A stretch of 64,000 nucleotides of DNA from JAQWCH01 sp050952725 (GCA_050952725.1 JBMNLN010000001.1:558001-622000), one strand, 5' to 3'. Counted from the stretch's first letter, positions 50,941 to 60,562 are shown. Program-made: numbers and translations. The notes: generated by a model from the sequence alone, not told the origin.

Positions 50941-51861
50941 ATGGCAGAAGTTAAAATTAGCATGGTGAAAAATGATGGTTCGACTTTTTATGGTCGTTCC
51001 TGGCCGATTGAAAAACCCATTGCCAATATAGTGATTGTAACTGGCATGGAAGAACATTCAGGACGATATGCTCATTTTGCTGAATTTTTAAATCAACAAG
51101 GATATAGTGTTTTTTCCCTCGATTACTATGGCCAAGGGATGAATGTCGAAGTCGGTGGACATAAACTAGGTTGCGTGCCCGAAAGTGCTTTCCGCAAATT
51201 TGTCTATACGATTGATGAGTTAGTGCAAAAACTCTGGGTTTCATCGGTTCCCGTTTATTTGATTGGACACTCGATGGGGTCATTTATTTTACAAGACTAT
51301 GCACAACGTTTCGGGAATCATGTTGATAAAATCGTTCTCGTTGGCACAAATGGACCGATGTTTGCAGTCAAACTCGGCTATTTCCTCGCTCGATTAACGG
51401 TTTGGAAGAAGCATTATGATCGTCCCTCGAAGTTATTATCTAACCTTGTTTTTGGTGCCTACCAAAAAAGTATTAAGGATCGAAAAAATATCCACGATTG
51501 GCTCTCTTATAACGAAGAAAATGTCCATGCCTATAGTGAAGACCCTCTTTGCGGGGCTGGTTCTTCAAAAGGATTTTACCGCGAATTTTTCAAAGGACTC
51601 AACCGGCTTTATCGAAAGAAGTTCCTTGCTAAAATCAATCCTGATTTACCAATCTTAATTACTGCGGGACAAGAAGATCCAGTTGGTCGTCACGGGAAAG
51701 GGATTGAGGCACTGGTTAAAATTTATGAAAAATTTGGTCTTCGCCATGTTGAACACAAACTTTATCCCAAGATGCGTCATGAAGTTCTCAACGAGAACGG
51801 TAAAGAAGAAGTTTACAATGATATTCTCGCCTTTTTAAAAAAGGAATTTCCTAAAGAATAG
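50941..51861 (+). CDS. Alpha/beta hydrolase (monoacylglycerol lipase/lysophospholipase-like)
   Basis: A 306-residue serine hydrolase. The oxyanion/N-terminal block VTGMEEHSGRYAHFAEFL and the nucleophile elbow GHSMGSFI match the lysophospholipase L2/monoglyceride lipase group; the Asp is in ITAGQEDPVG and the His in KMRHEVLNE. It is cytoplasmic with no signal peptide. The start at 50941 follows AAGGAG by 7 bases and excludes an upstream ATG inside the FMN reductase gene. A terminator follows. Confidence 0.88.
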   Translation: MAEVKISMVKNDGSTFYGRSWPIEKPIANIVIVTGMEEHSGRYAHFAEFLNQQGYSVFSLDYYGQGMNVEVGGHKLGCVPESAFRKFVYTIDELVQKLWVSSVPVYLIGHSMGSFILQDYAQRFGNHVDKIVLVGTNGPMFAVKLGYFLARLTVWKKHYDRPSKLLSNLVFGAYQKSIKDRKNIHDWLSYNEENVHAYSEDPLCGAGSSKGFYREFFKGLNRLYRKKFLAKINPDLPILITAGQEDPVGRHGKGIEALVKIYEKFGLRHVEHKLYPKMRHEVLNENGKEEVYNDILAFLKKEFPKE

Positions 51862-51900
51862 TAGTAAATTCTTTGCCAATCATGGAGAAAGAACACAAGA

Positions 51901-51925
51901 AAGCCTTTTTAAAGGCTTTTTTTCT
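51901..51925 (+). terminator. Intrinsic terminator after alpha/beta hydrolase gene
   Basis: AAGCCTTT (51901-51908), a TT loop and AAAGGCTT (51911-51918), followed by a long T-rich tract. Confidence 0.85.
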
Positions 51926-52014
51926 TTTTTCTCCGGATTATGTTTAGTCTAAAAGATGAAATTCTTAACGTTTTCGCCTATAATTTATTTGATGCGAAAC
52001 CCGAGGAGGATGAT

Positions 52015-53217
52015 ATGCGTAATTTTGTATTGATCTCACCACAATTTCCAATGACCTATTATCGTTTCGCTGCTCAATTAAAGAAAGCGGGATTTAATGT
52101 TTTAGGAATTGGCAATGCTCCTTATCACGAACTGAGTAAAGATTTAATTGATGCTCTGACTGAATATTATTACTGCGACAATATGGAGAATTATGAAGAT
52201 CTCTATCGAGCAGTAGCGTTCTTTGCTTTTAAGTATGGCAAGATTGAATTCTTAGAATCAAATAACGAATACTGGTTAATTAGCGATGCAAAACTTCGAA
52301 CGGATTTTAATATCGGCGGCGGCTTTACCAAAGATGAGATCATGCGTTATAAAATGAAGTCGGAGATGAAAAAGTTTTATCAATCCGCTGGTATTCCTAC
52401 CGCTCGTTATCAATTATTAAAAGATAAAACAGATGCAGAAAACTTTATTAAAGAAGTTGGATATCCAATCTTTGTCAAACCCAATGTAGGAGTGGGTTCT
52501 GCTGATACAAGACGCATCAAAAATGCTGAGGAACTCGCGGATTTTCTTGAAAATAAAAATCCACTCATCTCTTACATTATGGAAGAATTTATCGATGGAG
52601 TTGTCGTTTCTTACGATGGGATTTCCAATAGCAAAGCCGAACCCCTCCTCGAAATCCAAAGTGTTTTCCCGTGTCCTAACGATACTTTAGTTAATGAGTT
52701 AACTGATGATTATTACTTCACTCTACCAACCCTTGATAAAGATCTTGTCGCGCTTGGACGCAAGGTTTTAAAAACTTTCGAAGTGAAGAAGCGTTTCTTT
52801 CATCTGGAGTTTTTCCGTCTTAATCGCGCTCATCCTAATCTTGGGAAAAAAGGTGATTTAATTGGTTTAGAAGTCAATATGCGTCCAGCGGGAGGATATA
52901 CCCCTGATATGTATAACTTCGCTCTTAGCACTGATGTTTATCGGATTTATGCGGAAATGATGGCTAGTGATCAAACCACTTTAAAAGCAGATTCTACTAA
53001 ATATTACTGCGTAGAAGTCGCTCGTCGCGATGCTCATGCAGGAAGTTATGTCTACAACGATGAAGATATCAATCGCCAATTTGGCAGTGCGATTAAAATG
53101 TCAGGTCGTTATCCCAAGGTCCTAGCGCCAGGTTTAGGGGATGTTTTTTATATCGCTCGTTTTAAAACTTTAGAGGAAGCTGATGCTTTTAGAGCATACG
53201 TGTTAAAGAGGATTTAG
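52015..53217 (+). CDS. ATP-grasp domain protein, surface polysaccharide locus
   Basis: A 400-residue ATP-grasp ligase. The ATP lobe has PIFVKPNVGVGSADTRRI and IMEEFIDGVVVSYDGI; metal ligands are in FHLEFFRLN and IGLEVNMRPAGGY. ATP-grasp enzymes join a carboxylate to an amine or thiol; the substrate is not readable. The start at 52015 follows GAGGAGG by 5 bases, and a TATAAT at 51979-51984 leaves a short leader. galE begins 1 base after its stop, so it heads the polysaccharide operon. It may modify a sugar or lipid in that pathway, but this is inference. Confidence 0.75.
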   Translation: MRNFVLISPQFPMTYYRFAAQLKKAGFNVLGIGNAPYHELSKDLIDALTEYYYCDNMENYEDLYRAVAFFAFKYGKIEFLESNNEYWLISDAKLRTDFNIGGGFTKDEIMRYKMKSEMKKFYQSAGIPTARYQLLKDKTDAENFIKEVGYPIFVKPNVGVGSADTRRIKNAEELADFLENKNPLISYIMEEFIDGVVVSYDGISNSKAEPLLEIQSVFPCPNDTLVNELTDDYYFTLPTLDKDLVALGRKVLKTFEVKKRFFHLEFFRLNRAHPNLGKKGDLIGLEVNMRPAGGYTPDMYNFALSTDVYRIYAEMMASDQTTLKADSTKYYCVEVARRDAHAGSYVYNDEDINRQFGSAIKMSGRYPKVLAPGLGDVFYIARFKTLEEADAFRAYVLKRI

Positions 53218-53218
53218 T

Positions 53219-54229
53219 ATGGCAATCTTAGTAACAGGTGGTACCGGGTATATCGGAAGTCATACCGTGGTCGAATTGTTGAATGCAGAAAAAGACGTCG
53301 TCATTGTTGATGATTTACGCAATTCCAAAGCAGAATCGTTAAATCGCATCGAAAAAATCACTAGCAAAAGGCCAGTGTTTTATCGAGTTGATGTGTGTGA
53401 GGGGGAAAAATTAGAAGAGGTTTTCCAAAAACATCACATCACGGATGTCATCCATTTCGCAGGATTAAAGGCGGTAGGAGAATCAGTTGCTAAACCTCTA
53501 GAATATTACCAAAACAATATTGACAGCACTCTGACCTTGTTAAAGTTAATGCGGAAGTATGAAGTGAAAAATCTCGTCTTTTCTTCAAGTGCTACGGTTT
53601 ATGGTAAGGCGGAAAAGGTGCCGATTGATGAAACATCGCCAATAGGAAATACGACAAACCCTTATGGGACGACGAAGTTGATGATCGAAATAATTTTAAA
53701 AGATGTTCATCAAGCCAATCCGAATATGAACATCGCAATCTTGCGTTACTTTAATCCGATTGGCGCCCATCCTAGCGGACTTATCGGTGAAGACCCTCGC
53801 GGAATCCCTAATAATCTGATGCCCTATATTGCGCAAGTGGCCCTTGGAAAATTACCGGTCCTTAATGTTTACGGTAATGATTATCAAACTGTTGATGGTA
53901 CTGGTGTCCGAGATTATATTCACGTAGTTGATTTGGCTCGGGGACATGTTTCGGCGATTTTAAAACTCCAAGAGAAGCCGGGGCTTGTTATCTATAACTT
54001 AGGAACCGGCAAAGGAACGAGCGTGCTCGAATTGGTTGAGGCATTTAAACGAGTTAACCAAGTTCAAGTCCCTTATGTCATTAGTGCCCGTCGCCCTGGA
54101 GATATTGATGCATGTTATGCGGGGGTAGAAAAAGCCTTTAAAGAAATGGGATGGAAGGCGGTTTACGGGATTGAAGAAGGCTGTCGCGACGCTTGGAATT
54201 TCCAAAAAAAGAACCCGCAAGGATTATAG
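53219..54229 (+). CDS. galE: UDP-glucose 4-epimerase
   Basis: A 336-residue extended SDR. The NAD loop is VTGGTGYIGSHTVVEL, the catalytic region SSSATVYG and Tyr-x3-Lys in NPYGTTKLMIE, and RYFNPIGAHPSGLIGEDP and VDGTGVRDYIHVVDLA are GalE signatures. It interconverts UDP-glucose and UDP-galactose (or the GlcNAc forms), supplying a galactose-type precursor for the polymer. Confidence 0.94.
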   Translation: MAILVTGGTGYIGSHTVVELLNAEKDVVIVDDLRNSKAESLNRIEKITSKRPVFYRVDVCEGEKLEEVFQKHHITDVIHFAGLKAVGESVAKPLEYYQNNIDSTLTLLKLMRKYEVKNLVFSSSATVYGKAEKVPIDETSPIGNTTNPYGTTKLMIEIILKDVHQANPNMNIAILRYFNPIGAHPSGLIGEDPRGIPNNLMPYIAQVALGKLPVLNVYGNDYQTVDGTGVRDYIHVVDLARGHVSAILKLQEKPGLVIYNLGTGKGTSVLELVEAFKRVNQVQVPYVISARRPGDIDACYAGVEKAFKEMGWKAVYGIEEGCRDAWNFQKKNPQGL

Positions 54230-54234
54230 ATACT

Positions 54235-54942
54235 ATGAATTATGTAATTATTCTCGCTGGTGGAATCGGAGCACGAGTTAACGCCGGTATTCCCAAACAA
54301 TTTATTGTAGTTGATGATAAACCAATTATCGTTTACACCTTAGAAGCTTTTCAAGAACATCCGGATATCGACGCGATTGTCGTGGTCGCGGTTGAGGATT
54401 ATCTCGATGAGATTTGGAAATTGGTCAAACAATTTAAATTAAATAAAGTAAAAATGGTTATTGCGGGCGGGGCAACCGGTCATTTAAGTACCCAAAATGG
54501 GGTCTTTGCTCTTGAAAACATCGCCAAAGAGGATGATGTTGTGATTATTCATGATGCGATTCGCCCCATCGTTCCCCATCCGATTATTGATGACTTGCTC
54601 CGGGTCTGCCAAGAGAAGGGAAACGCGGTTTCCTCCCTAGCGATGCAGGAAACAGTGATTCTTACCCAAGATCAAAAATCAGGTAAAGAATCGCTGGATC
54701 GCAAATACGTTCGCCGAGTGCAAACACCGCAAGCATATCATTACGGAGATTTGCTTGATGTTTATCAAACCGCTAAGAAAAAAGGCATTACCGATAGTGT
54801 TTATTGCAATACTCTCTTTATCGATTTTGGGCATACCCTTTATTTTTCGCGGGGATTTTCTAACAATGTGAAAATCACCACCACAGATGATATTACGCTT
54901 TTTAAAGCCTTAAAAAACTTTAGTGAGGAAGATTTGATTTAA
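54235..54942 (+). CDS. Cytidylyltransferase, IspD/TarI family
   Basis: A 235-residue nucleotidyltransferase. The CTP loop is ILAGGIGARVNAGIPKQF, followed by IIHDAIRPIVPHPII and RRVQTPQAYHYGDL. IspD makes CDP-methylerythritol; TarI and capsule relatives make CDP-ribitol or similar. Its place inside a polysaccharide operon, with an SDR next, favours the second type: activation of a polyol or sugar phosphate with CTP. The start at 54235 (MNYVIILAGG) removes a non-family extension overlapping galE. Confidence 0.83.
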   Translation: MNYVIILAGGIGARVNAGIPKQFIVVDDKPIIVYTLEAFQEHPDIDAIVVVAVEDYLDEIWKLVKQFKLNKVKMVIAGGATGHLSTQNGVFALENIAKEDDVVIIHDAIRPIVPHPIIDDLLRVCQEKGNAVSSLAMQETVILTQDQKSGKESLDRKYVRRVQTPQAYHYGDLLDVYQTAKKKGITDSVYCNTLFIDFGHTLYFSRGFSNNVKITTTDDITLFKALKNFSEEDLI

Positions 54943-55982
54943 TGAACAGCCTCTATCAAAGCGGTAAGTATCTTGAAGAAGTAAAAAGTTTTTCCCAAAA
55001 ATTGGATTTAACTTTTTTGCGCAATAAAAGCATTTTAATTTCTGGAGCGACAGGGATGATCGCTTCTCTTTTTATAGATGCCATACTTTTTAATCGAGAA
55101 TTTCCCATTGAAATTCAGGCGATTACGAGAAATAAGAAGAATTTTTATCAACGTTTCTCAATTTACCAAAATGATCAACGACTTCAACCTTTTGTCGCCG
55201 ATGTTAAAGAGCCTTTAAATCTTAGCGGAGTTTTTGATTATGTGATTCATGCGGCTTCTTATACTGACCCGAAGAATTACGCCACTTATCCAATTGATAC
55301 CATCCTCGTAAATATTTTGGGGACAAAGAATCTTTTAGATATCACTGCGAAAAACAAGGCGACCTTTATGCTTTTATCGACTTGTGAAATCTATGGAGAA
55401 GGCAGTAAGGAACTTCTTGCCGAAGAAGATTATGGTTATTTAGATCCTCTCGTGGTCCGCAATGGCTATAACGAAAGTAAGCGAGCAAGTGAATCGCTAA
55501 CAATTGCCTACAGTTATGAAAAAGATATAAAAGTATTATTGCCGCGCTTATCTAGAACTTTTGGTCCCACGATGCATTTGACCGACAGTAAGGCGATATC
55601 CCAGTTTATGAAACGAGCAGTTTGGGGAGAAAATATCATCTTAAAGAGCAGAGGTTTACAAAAATATAGTTATCTTTACGTATTCGATGCAGTTTCAGCA
55701 ATCTTCCATCTTCTGGAAAAAGGAGAAAATCGCGTTGCATATAATGTAGCGTATGCCGATGAGGTCACCTTAAAAGAAATGGCAGAAAAGATCGCAAACA
55801 TTGAAAACGTTCAAGTAGAGATGATTATTGAAGATGAGTTTGCTGGGCGTGGATATTCACTTGCTACAAAAGCCTTGCAAGATACCACTCGTTTATTAAA
55901 TTCAGGGTGGAAACCTCTCTATACTTTAGATAGTGGATTAGAAAAAACAATGAAAATCTTGAAGGAGCGAATTGAACAATGA
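54942..55982 (+). CDS. NAD-dependent epimerase/dehydratase (SDR) of polysaccharide locus
   Basis: A 346-residue extended SDR: NAD loop ILISGATGMIASLFIDAIL, the catalytic STCEIYGEG block and Tyr-x3-Lys in NGYNESKRASE, and PRLSRTFGPTM. It resembles UDP-glucuronate decarboxylase-like or CDP-sugar-modifying SDRs. It starts within the stop of the cytidylyltransferase (TAATG) and overlaps the next gene by 4 bases. It probably acts on the CDP-linked product of its neighbour. Confidence 0.82.
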   Translation: MNSLYQSGKYLEEVKSFSQKLDLTFLRNKSILISGATGMIASLFIDAILFNREFPIEIQAITRNKKNFYQRFSIYQNDQRLQPFVADVKEPLNLSGVFDYVIHAASYTDPKNYATYPIDTILVNILGTKNLLDITAKNKATFMLLSTCEIYGEGSKELLAEEDYGYLDPLVVRNGYNESKRASESLTIAYSYEKDIKVLLPRLSRTFGPTMHLTDSKAISQFMKRAVWGENIILKSRGLQKYSYLYVFDAVSAIFHLLEKGENRVAYNVAYADEVTLKEMAEKIANIENVQVEMIIEDEFAGRGYSLATKALQDTTRLLNSGWKPLYTLDSGLEKTMKILKERIEQ

Positions 55983-57100
55983 AAATCCTCATTACCGGAG
56001 CGAAGGGATTTGTCGGAAAAAATTTATCCCTAACCTTAAAGGCTCGAGGGCACGAAGTTTTTGATTGTGATCTTGGAACCCCCCAAAAAGAATTAATTAA
56101 TTGGATCAAACAATGTGAGTTTATTGTACATCTCGCTGGCGTTAATCGTCCCTTAACCGTCGAGGAGTTTTATCGAGGCAATGCTGACTTCACCTTAGAA
56201 TTAACAAGGTTAATGGAAGAAAACCATTGCAATTCACCAGTTATTTTTTCTTCATCGATACAAGCCGATCGCGAGCATGATTATGGAAAAAGCAAGCGCA
56301 TGGGCGAAATCCATCTTCGGAATTTTGGCAAGAAGACAAATACTCCAGTATTTATTTTTAGATTAAGTAATTTGTTTGGCAAATGGTCACGGCCGCACTA
56401 TAACTCAGTGGTCGCGACTTTTTGCCACAATATTGCTCGTGATTTGCCGATTCAAATCAGTGATCCAAATGCGGTGATTGAATTTGTCTATATCGATGAT
56501 GTGATAGATGTCTTTGTTTCATTAATTGAAACTCCACTGCCGCGCCAAATTGAAGAGTACTATTATGTTTCACCGATCTATCCAGTCTCACTTGGAAAAC
56601 TGGCCGCAATGATTCAAAGTTTTAAGGACATGCGCACCACTCGCGAACTTCCAGCGATGGATAATCAATTCGTGCGGAAATTATACGCGACTTATTTGAG
56701 TTATCTTCCAGAAGACGAATTTGGTTATCCTTTATTAATGCATAAAGATGCCCGCGGTTCATTTACTGAATTTCTTCGTTCGGACTCCGCTGGTCAAGTT
56801 TCGGTCAATGTGGCTAAACCTGGTATTACTAAAGGAGAACATTGGCATCATACAAAAAACGAAAAATTTCTTGTTGTGTCTGGCGAAGCTGAGATTAATT
56901 TTCGCAAAATCGGCTCCGATGAAATCATTAGTTATCGAGTAAACGGTGATGAACTCCGCGTAATTGACATCCCAACTGGATACACACATAACATCGTCAA
57001 TGTTGGCGATGGCGATTTAATTACATTGATCTGGGCTAGTGAACCGTTTGATCCTGAAAATCCGGATACTTTTTATGAAAAGGTGGTTAGGGATGTTTAA
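55979..57100 (+). CDS. CapF-like bifunctional SDR-cupin sugar nucleotide enzyme
   Basis: A 373-residue protein with an N-terminal SDR (ILITGAKGFVGKNLS, FIVHLAGVNRP, Tyr-x3-Lys in DYGKSKRMGE) and a C-terminal cupin (about 250-370) with GITKGEHWHHTKNEKFLVV. This architecture and length match Staphylococcus CapF, which makes UDP-N-acetyl-L-talosamine-type intermediates toward UDP-FucNAc together with CapE and CapG. Those partners are not in the window. ATGA overlap and AAGGAG give the start. Confidence 0.85.
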   Translation: MKILITGAKGFVGKNLSLTLKARGHEVFDCDLGTPQKELINWIKQCEFIVHLAGVNRPLTVEEFYRGNADFTLELTRLMEENHCNSPVIFSSSIQADREHDYGKSKRMGEIHLRNFGKKTNTPVFIFRLSNLFGKWSRPHYNSVVATFCHNIARDLPIQISDPNAVIEFVYIDDVIDVFVSLIETPLPRQIEEYYYVSPIYPVSLGKLAAMIQSFKDMRTTRELPAMDNQFVRKLYATYLSYLPEDEFGYPLLMHKDARGSFTEFLRSDSAGQVSVNVAKPGITKGEHWHHTKNEKFLVVSGEAEINFRKIGSDEIISYRVNGDELRVIDIPTGYTHNIVNVGDGDLITLIWASEPFDPENPDTFYEKVVRDV

Positions 57101-57136
57101 CCTAAGTATTCTTAGTATCAGGTTACCATTAACTAA

Positions 57137-57166
57137 TTGTTATACACTTCTCAGATGTGGTAGAAT
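57137..57166 (+). promoter_or_regulatory. Promoter of sugar transferase gene
   Basis: TTGTTA (57137-57142), an 18-bp spacer and TAGAAT (57161-57166), 23 bases before the ATG. Confidence 0.55.
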
Positions 57167-57188
57167 ACTTTCTATGTGAGAGGATATT

Positions 57189-57782
57189 ATGTATCGTCAT
57201 TTCATTAAGCGTCTCTTTGATTTATTCTTGTCGTTCTTGGCGATAATTGTTTTATTTCCTCTTTTCCTAATTTTAATTATTGCAGTGGCTATTGATCAAA
57301 AAGGTCATGTGTTTTTTGTTCAAAAACGTTTAGGAAAGAATAAAAAACTCTTTAATCTAGTTAAATTTCGTACTATGGATATCAATGCTCCAAACAATGT
57401 TACTCCAAGCGAAATGAAAGATCATTACGATAAATATGTAAGTAAATTCGGTCGTTTTATGCGTTTATCAGCCCTTGATGAAATTCCACAAATATTGAAT
57501 ATCTTCTTAGGACAAATGAGTATTATCGGCTATCGCCCTTCGCAAAGTGTCGAAGAAGAACTCAATAATGCCCGAGATCAGTATGGGATTTATAAAATGA
57601 AGCCCGGTCTAACTGGGTGGGCTCAAGTAAACACTCAACACGATCCCAAAATGAAAGTAATGTTCGAGAAAGAATATGTTGAAAAAGCATCGTTTTGTTT
57701 TGATTTTAAAATATTCTTTCTGACAATCGGCTTTTTGCTGTCTCGGTTATTCAGACCTAACAAGCACAAAATAAACGATTGA
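57189..57782 (+). CDS. Undecaprenyl-phosphate sugar phosphotransferase (priming enzyme)
   Basis: A 197-residue bacterial sugar transferase: one N-terminal membrane segment (about 8-33), then VFFVQKRLGKNKKLFNLVKF, SALDEIPQILNIFLGQMSII, GYRPS and KPGLTGWAQVN. It transfers a sugar 1-phosphate from a UDP-sugar to undecaprenyl phosphate, the first step of lipid-linked repeat-unit synthesis. It is of the short type (catalytic domain only). It has its own promoter and GAGAGG site. Confidence 0.92.
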   Translation: MYRHFIKRLFDLFLSFLAIIVLFPLFLILIIAVAIDQKGHVFFVQKRLGKNKKLFNLVKFRTMDINAPNNVTPSEMKDHYDKYVSKFGRFMRLSALDEIPQILNIFLGQMSIIGYRPSQSVEEELNNARDQYGIYKMKPGLTGWAQVNTQHDPKMKVMFEKEYVEKASFCFDFKIFFLTIGFLLSRLFRPNKHKIND

Positions 57783-57787
57783 GGAAC

Positions 57788-59260
57788 ATGAAAGGGAATA
57801 AAAAAAAGAGATTAAATCCCTTTGGGATTACGAAAAAAATATGGGGCGAATTTTTCCTAGTATTCGCCATTTTTATATTGATTTTATTTATCTTTGAAAA
57901 TAGTTTTATTACTCCCGCGGTAATTATTAGTCCTTTTGGTTTTTACCCTTTTCTTACGCTTCACACACTAGGAGTAGCTTTAATTCTTAGTTACTTAATT
58001 CTTGGAGAACATCGGATTCAGTTCCGGATTGAAATTTTAACTATCATTGCTTTATGTGGGATGATTTTGGTTAACGTCATTGTTTTAATTAATATTCCTG
58101 GAGTTTTAATCGAAAAAGTAACGCTTACCAGCGGTGAAGTTTGGTTTTTTCAAGTGGAACTGACGATGACGGAGTTATTTAGATCGTTTCTGCTTTCCAT
58201 CGATGCCGCTTTACTGATCTATGTGATGCTTTTTGTGTTTCCTAAAAGACAAAACGCACTTCCGATTTCCTATCTTGTCGCCTTCACTTTTATGGTTATA
58301 GGATATGTACTGATTATTCATAGTTTGATTACTGAAATGAATTGTTATATTTCCACCATTAAAGAAGGTCCCCATCCTTATCAAAATGTTCCACAGGGCT
58401 TATTTGTCAATCGCAACTTATTCGCCAGTTATCTTTTCGGGTGTCTTTTGGCGGTTTTTTATCTTTGGGCGATGCGGAAAAAATTCAGATGGTTATACAT
58501 GCTTTTAACCATCCCATTTGCAATAGTAATTCTTTTTACCATTTCAAAAACTAAAATAATCATGGTTGCAGTCCTCTATTTAGCCTGGATTGTTTATGGG
58601 ATTATCTCCTTGTACAGACGACATAAATTTTTCTTTTGGTTTTTATTATCGCTTTTAGTTTTAACAATAACAGCAATTGTTATCTTTCGTTTCGTCCCTA
58701 GTTTAAAAGAAACGCCAATTGGTGAATTTCTTCAAAAACTCATTCCTAAACAGATTTTTGTTACAAGGAGCGTCGATGGAAGAAAGACGATTTGGCGTTA
58801 TGCGGCCAATTATTTGAGCAACCCATTTTATCTGTTTTTTGGTCGGGGTTTTTATGTTTCCAAAATGCTTCTTGGTTACGCGATGAGTTATGAACCCGAT
58901 GTGCCATTTGCCTATCATTGGGGAAATTTCCATAATGGCTTTTTAGAAGTTATTTCCACAGGCGGAATATTTTTAAGTATTATCTATGTCGGATTCATTG
59001 CCTATCTTGTCTACGTGATAATTCGCATCGCTAAATTTAATAGACAACTAGCGTTTTATTCTTTTGTTGCCTTAGGTGTATTTTTAATTCACTCCAGTTT
59101 TGAAGCGGTCTCCTTACTACTTTTTAATGCGGAAGGAATTATCCACGCTCTTCCTGTCGTTCTCCCTTGTTTAATCTATTATAATCGTCTTAAACAACAA
59201 AACCGCCTCCAAAGTCGCTGGGAATTAAAATATCAATCAAGTCACCTGCAACATTCTTAA
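57788..59260 (+). CDS. Polysaccharide polymerase / O-antigen ligase-like membrane protein
   Basis: A 490-residue protein with about 10-12 hydrophobic segments. The large external loop contains RSVDGRKTIWRYAANY and the Wzy_C signature NFHNGFLEVISTGGIF. It polymerises repeat units or ligates them to an acceptor at the outer face of the membrane. The start is unsure: ATG 57788 has GAGG only 3 bases away, and an in-frame TTG at 57779 overlaps the preceding stop. Together with the priming transferase it forms the assembly part of the locus; no flippase or other glycosyltransferase is seen here. Confidence 0.82.
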   Translation: MKGNKKKRLNPFGITKKIWGEFFLVFAIFILILFIFENSFITPAVIISPFGFYPFLTLHTLGVALILSYLILGEHRIQFRIEILTIIALCGMILVNVIVLINIPGVLIEKVTLTSGEVWFFQVELTMTELFRSFLLSIDAALLIYVMLFVFPKRQNALPISYLVAFTFMVIGYVLIIHSLITEMNCYISTIKEGPHPYQNVPQGLFVNRNLFASYLFGCLLAVFYLWAMRKKFRWLYMLLTIPFAIVILFTISKTKIIMVAVLYLAWIVYGIISLYRRHKFFFWFLLSLLVLTITAIVIFRFVPSLKETPIGEFLQKLIPKQIFVTRSVDGRKTIWRYAANYLSNPFYLFFGRGFYVSKMLLGYAMSYEPDVPFAYHWGNFHNGFLEVISTGGIFLSIIYVGFIAYLVYVIIRIAKFNRQLAFYSFVALGVFLIHSSFEAVSLLLFNAEGIIHALPVVLPCLIYYNRLKQQNRLQSRWELKYQSSHLQHS

Positions 59261-59281
59261 TCTTGAAGTGAGGTAAATACT

Positions 59282-60562
59282 ATGAGTAAAAAATCTTTGA
59301 GAAACTCAACGATTTATCAAGTTTTCGTGCGCAATCATTCAAAAGAAGGAACATTACAAGCATTAATCGCTGATTTAGACCGCATCCAAGATCTGGGTAT
59401 TGATATTTTATATCTCCTCCCGCTGCATCCAATTGGAGAAGTAGCCCGGAAAGGTAAAGCAGGATCTCCTTACGCGATTAAAGACTATCGTGCGATTCAT
59501 CCTGATTTAGGAACAATGGAAGATTTTGAGTCTTTGATCAAAGAAGCGCATCGTCGCGGTCTGAAGGTGATGATCGATATCGTCTTTAACCATACTTCGC
59601 GTGATTCGGTCTTGTTAAAGGAACATCCAGAATGGTTTTTCCTCGAAAATGGCGAACCGAAAAATCGCGTAGGTGATTGGTCAGATATCGCCGACTTAAA
59701 CTTTGATGTTCCCGAACTTTGGGATTATCTTATCGAGACCTTATTATTCTATGTTAAAAAAGGCGTCGATGGTTTCCGTTGTGATGTCGCCCCGATTATC
59801 CCTTTAGAATTTTGGAAAAAAGCCCGTGAAGAAGTGGCGAAAATTAATCCCGATGTCATCTGGCTTAGTGAATCGATTGAACCGGAATTTATTAAATCAA
59901 TGCGCGCCCAAGGTTATCAGGCATATAGCGATGCCGAAATGTATCAAGCTTTTGATATTCTCTACGATTATGATGTGTATCCAGAACTCAAAAAATATTT
60001 AGAAATGCGCGGAACCTTCCGGCAATATGTCGAAGCGGTCAAACGCCAAGAATATCTCTACCCTGTTGATTATCTTAAAGCCCACTTTCTCGATAATCAC
60101 GATCAAGAACGGATTGCATCTTTAGTCAAAGATCAATATCAATTACACAATCTTATCGCATGGAGTTTTTTTCAACCTGGAGTAGGCTTTATTTATGCGG
60201 GTGGAGAAAATGCACTAACTCATAAACCTAATCTCTTCGAACATGATCCGCTTGATTGGGAAGAGCATAATCCGGAAACCTATTTATTAGTTCAAAGACT
60301 GGTACAACTCAAAAAAGAACCAATTTTCCTTGAAAAGACTAGTTTTGATATCGAAATGTATTTTCCTAAAGATGTTCTGTTAGCCACTTTATCTTCTAAA
60401 AGCGAAAAACTTTTAGGAATCTTTAATTTCTCAGGCGGAAAAGCAAAAGTTATCCTTCCCATTAATCAAATTGAAGTTATCGATCAGATTAGTGGTAAAG
60501 TCTATCCAGTTAAGAAAAAGGTGATTTCGATTACCGAACCAGTTATTATTAAAATTGCTTAA
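59282..60562 (+). CDS. GH13 alpha-amylase family glycosidase
   Basis: A 426-residue cytoplasmic enzyme with a (beta/alpha)8 barrel. The family regions are present: DIVFNHTSRDS (region I), DGFRCDVAPI (II, nucleophile Asp), IWLSESIEP (III, acid Glu) and FLDNHDQER (IV, Asp). A short C-terminal beta domain ends the protein. It hydrolyses alpha-1,4 or alpha-1,6 glucans or maltodextrins; the exact specificity is unclear. GAGGT precedes the ATG. Confidence 0.9.
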   Translation: MSKKSLRNSTIYQVFVRNHSKEGTLQALIADLDRIQDLGIDILYLLPLHPIGEVARKGKAGSPYAIKDYRAIHPDLGTMEDFESLIKEAHRRGLKVMIDIVFNHTSRDSVLLKEHPEWFFLENGEPKNRVGDWSDIADLNFDVPELWDYLIETLLFYVKKGVDGFRCDVAPIIPLEFWKKAREEVAKINPDVIWLSESIEPEFIKSMRAQGYQAYSDAEMYQAFDILYDYDVYPELKKYLEMRGTFRQYVEAVKRQEYLYPVDYLKAHFLDNHDQERIASLVKDQYQLHNLIAWSFFQPGVGFIYAGGENALTHKPNLFEHDPLDWEEHNPETYLLVQRLVQLKKEPIFLEKTSFDIEMYFPKDVLLATLSSKSEKLLGIFNFSGGKAKVILPINQIEVIDQISGKVYPVKKKVISITEPVIIKIA

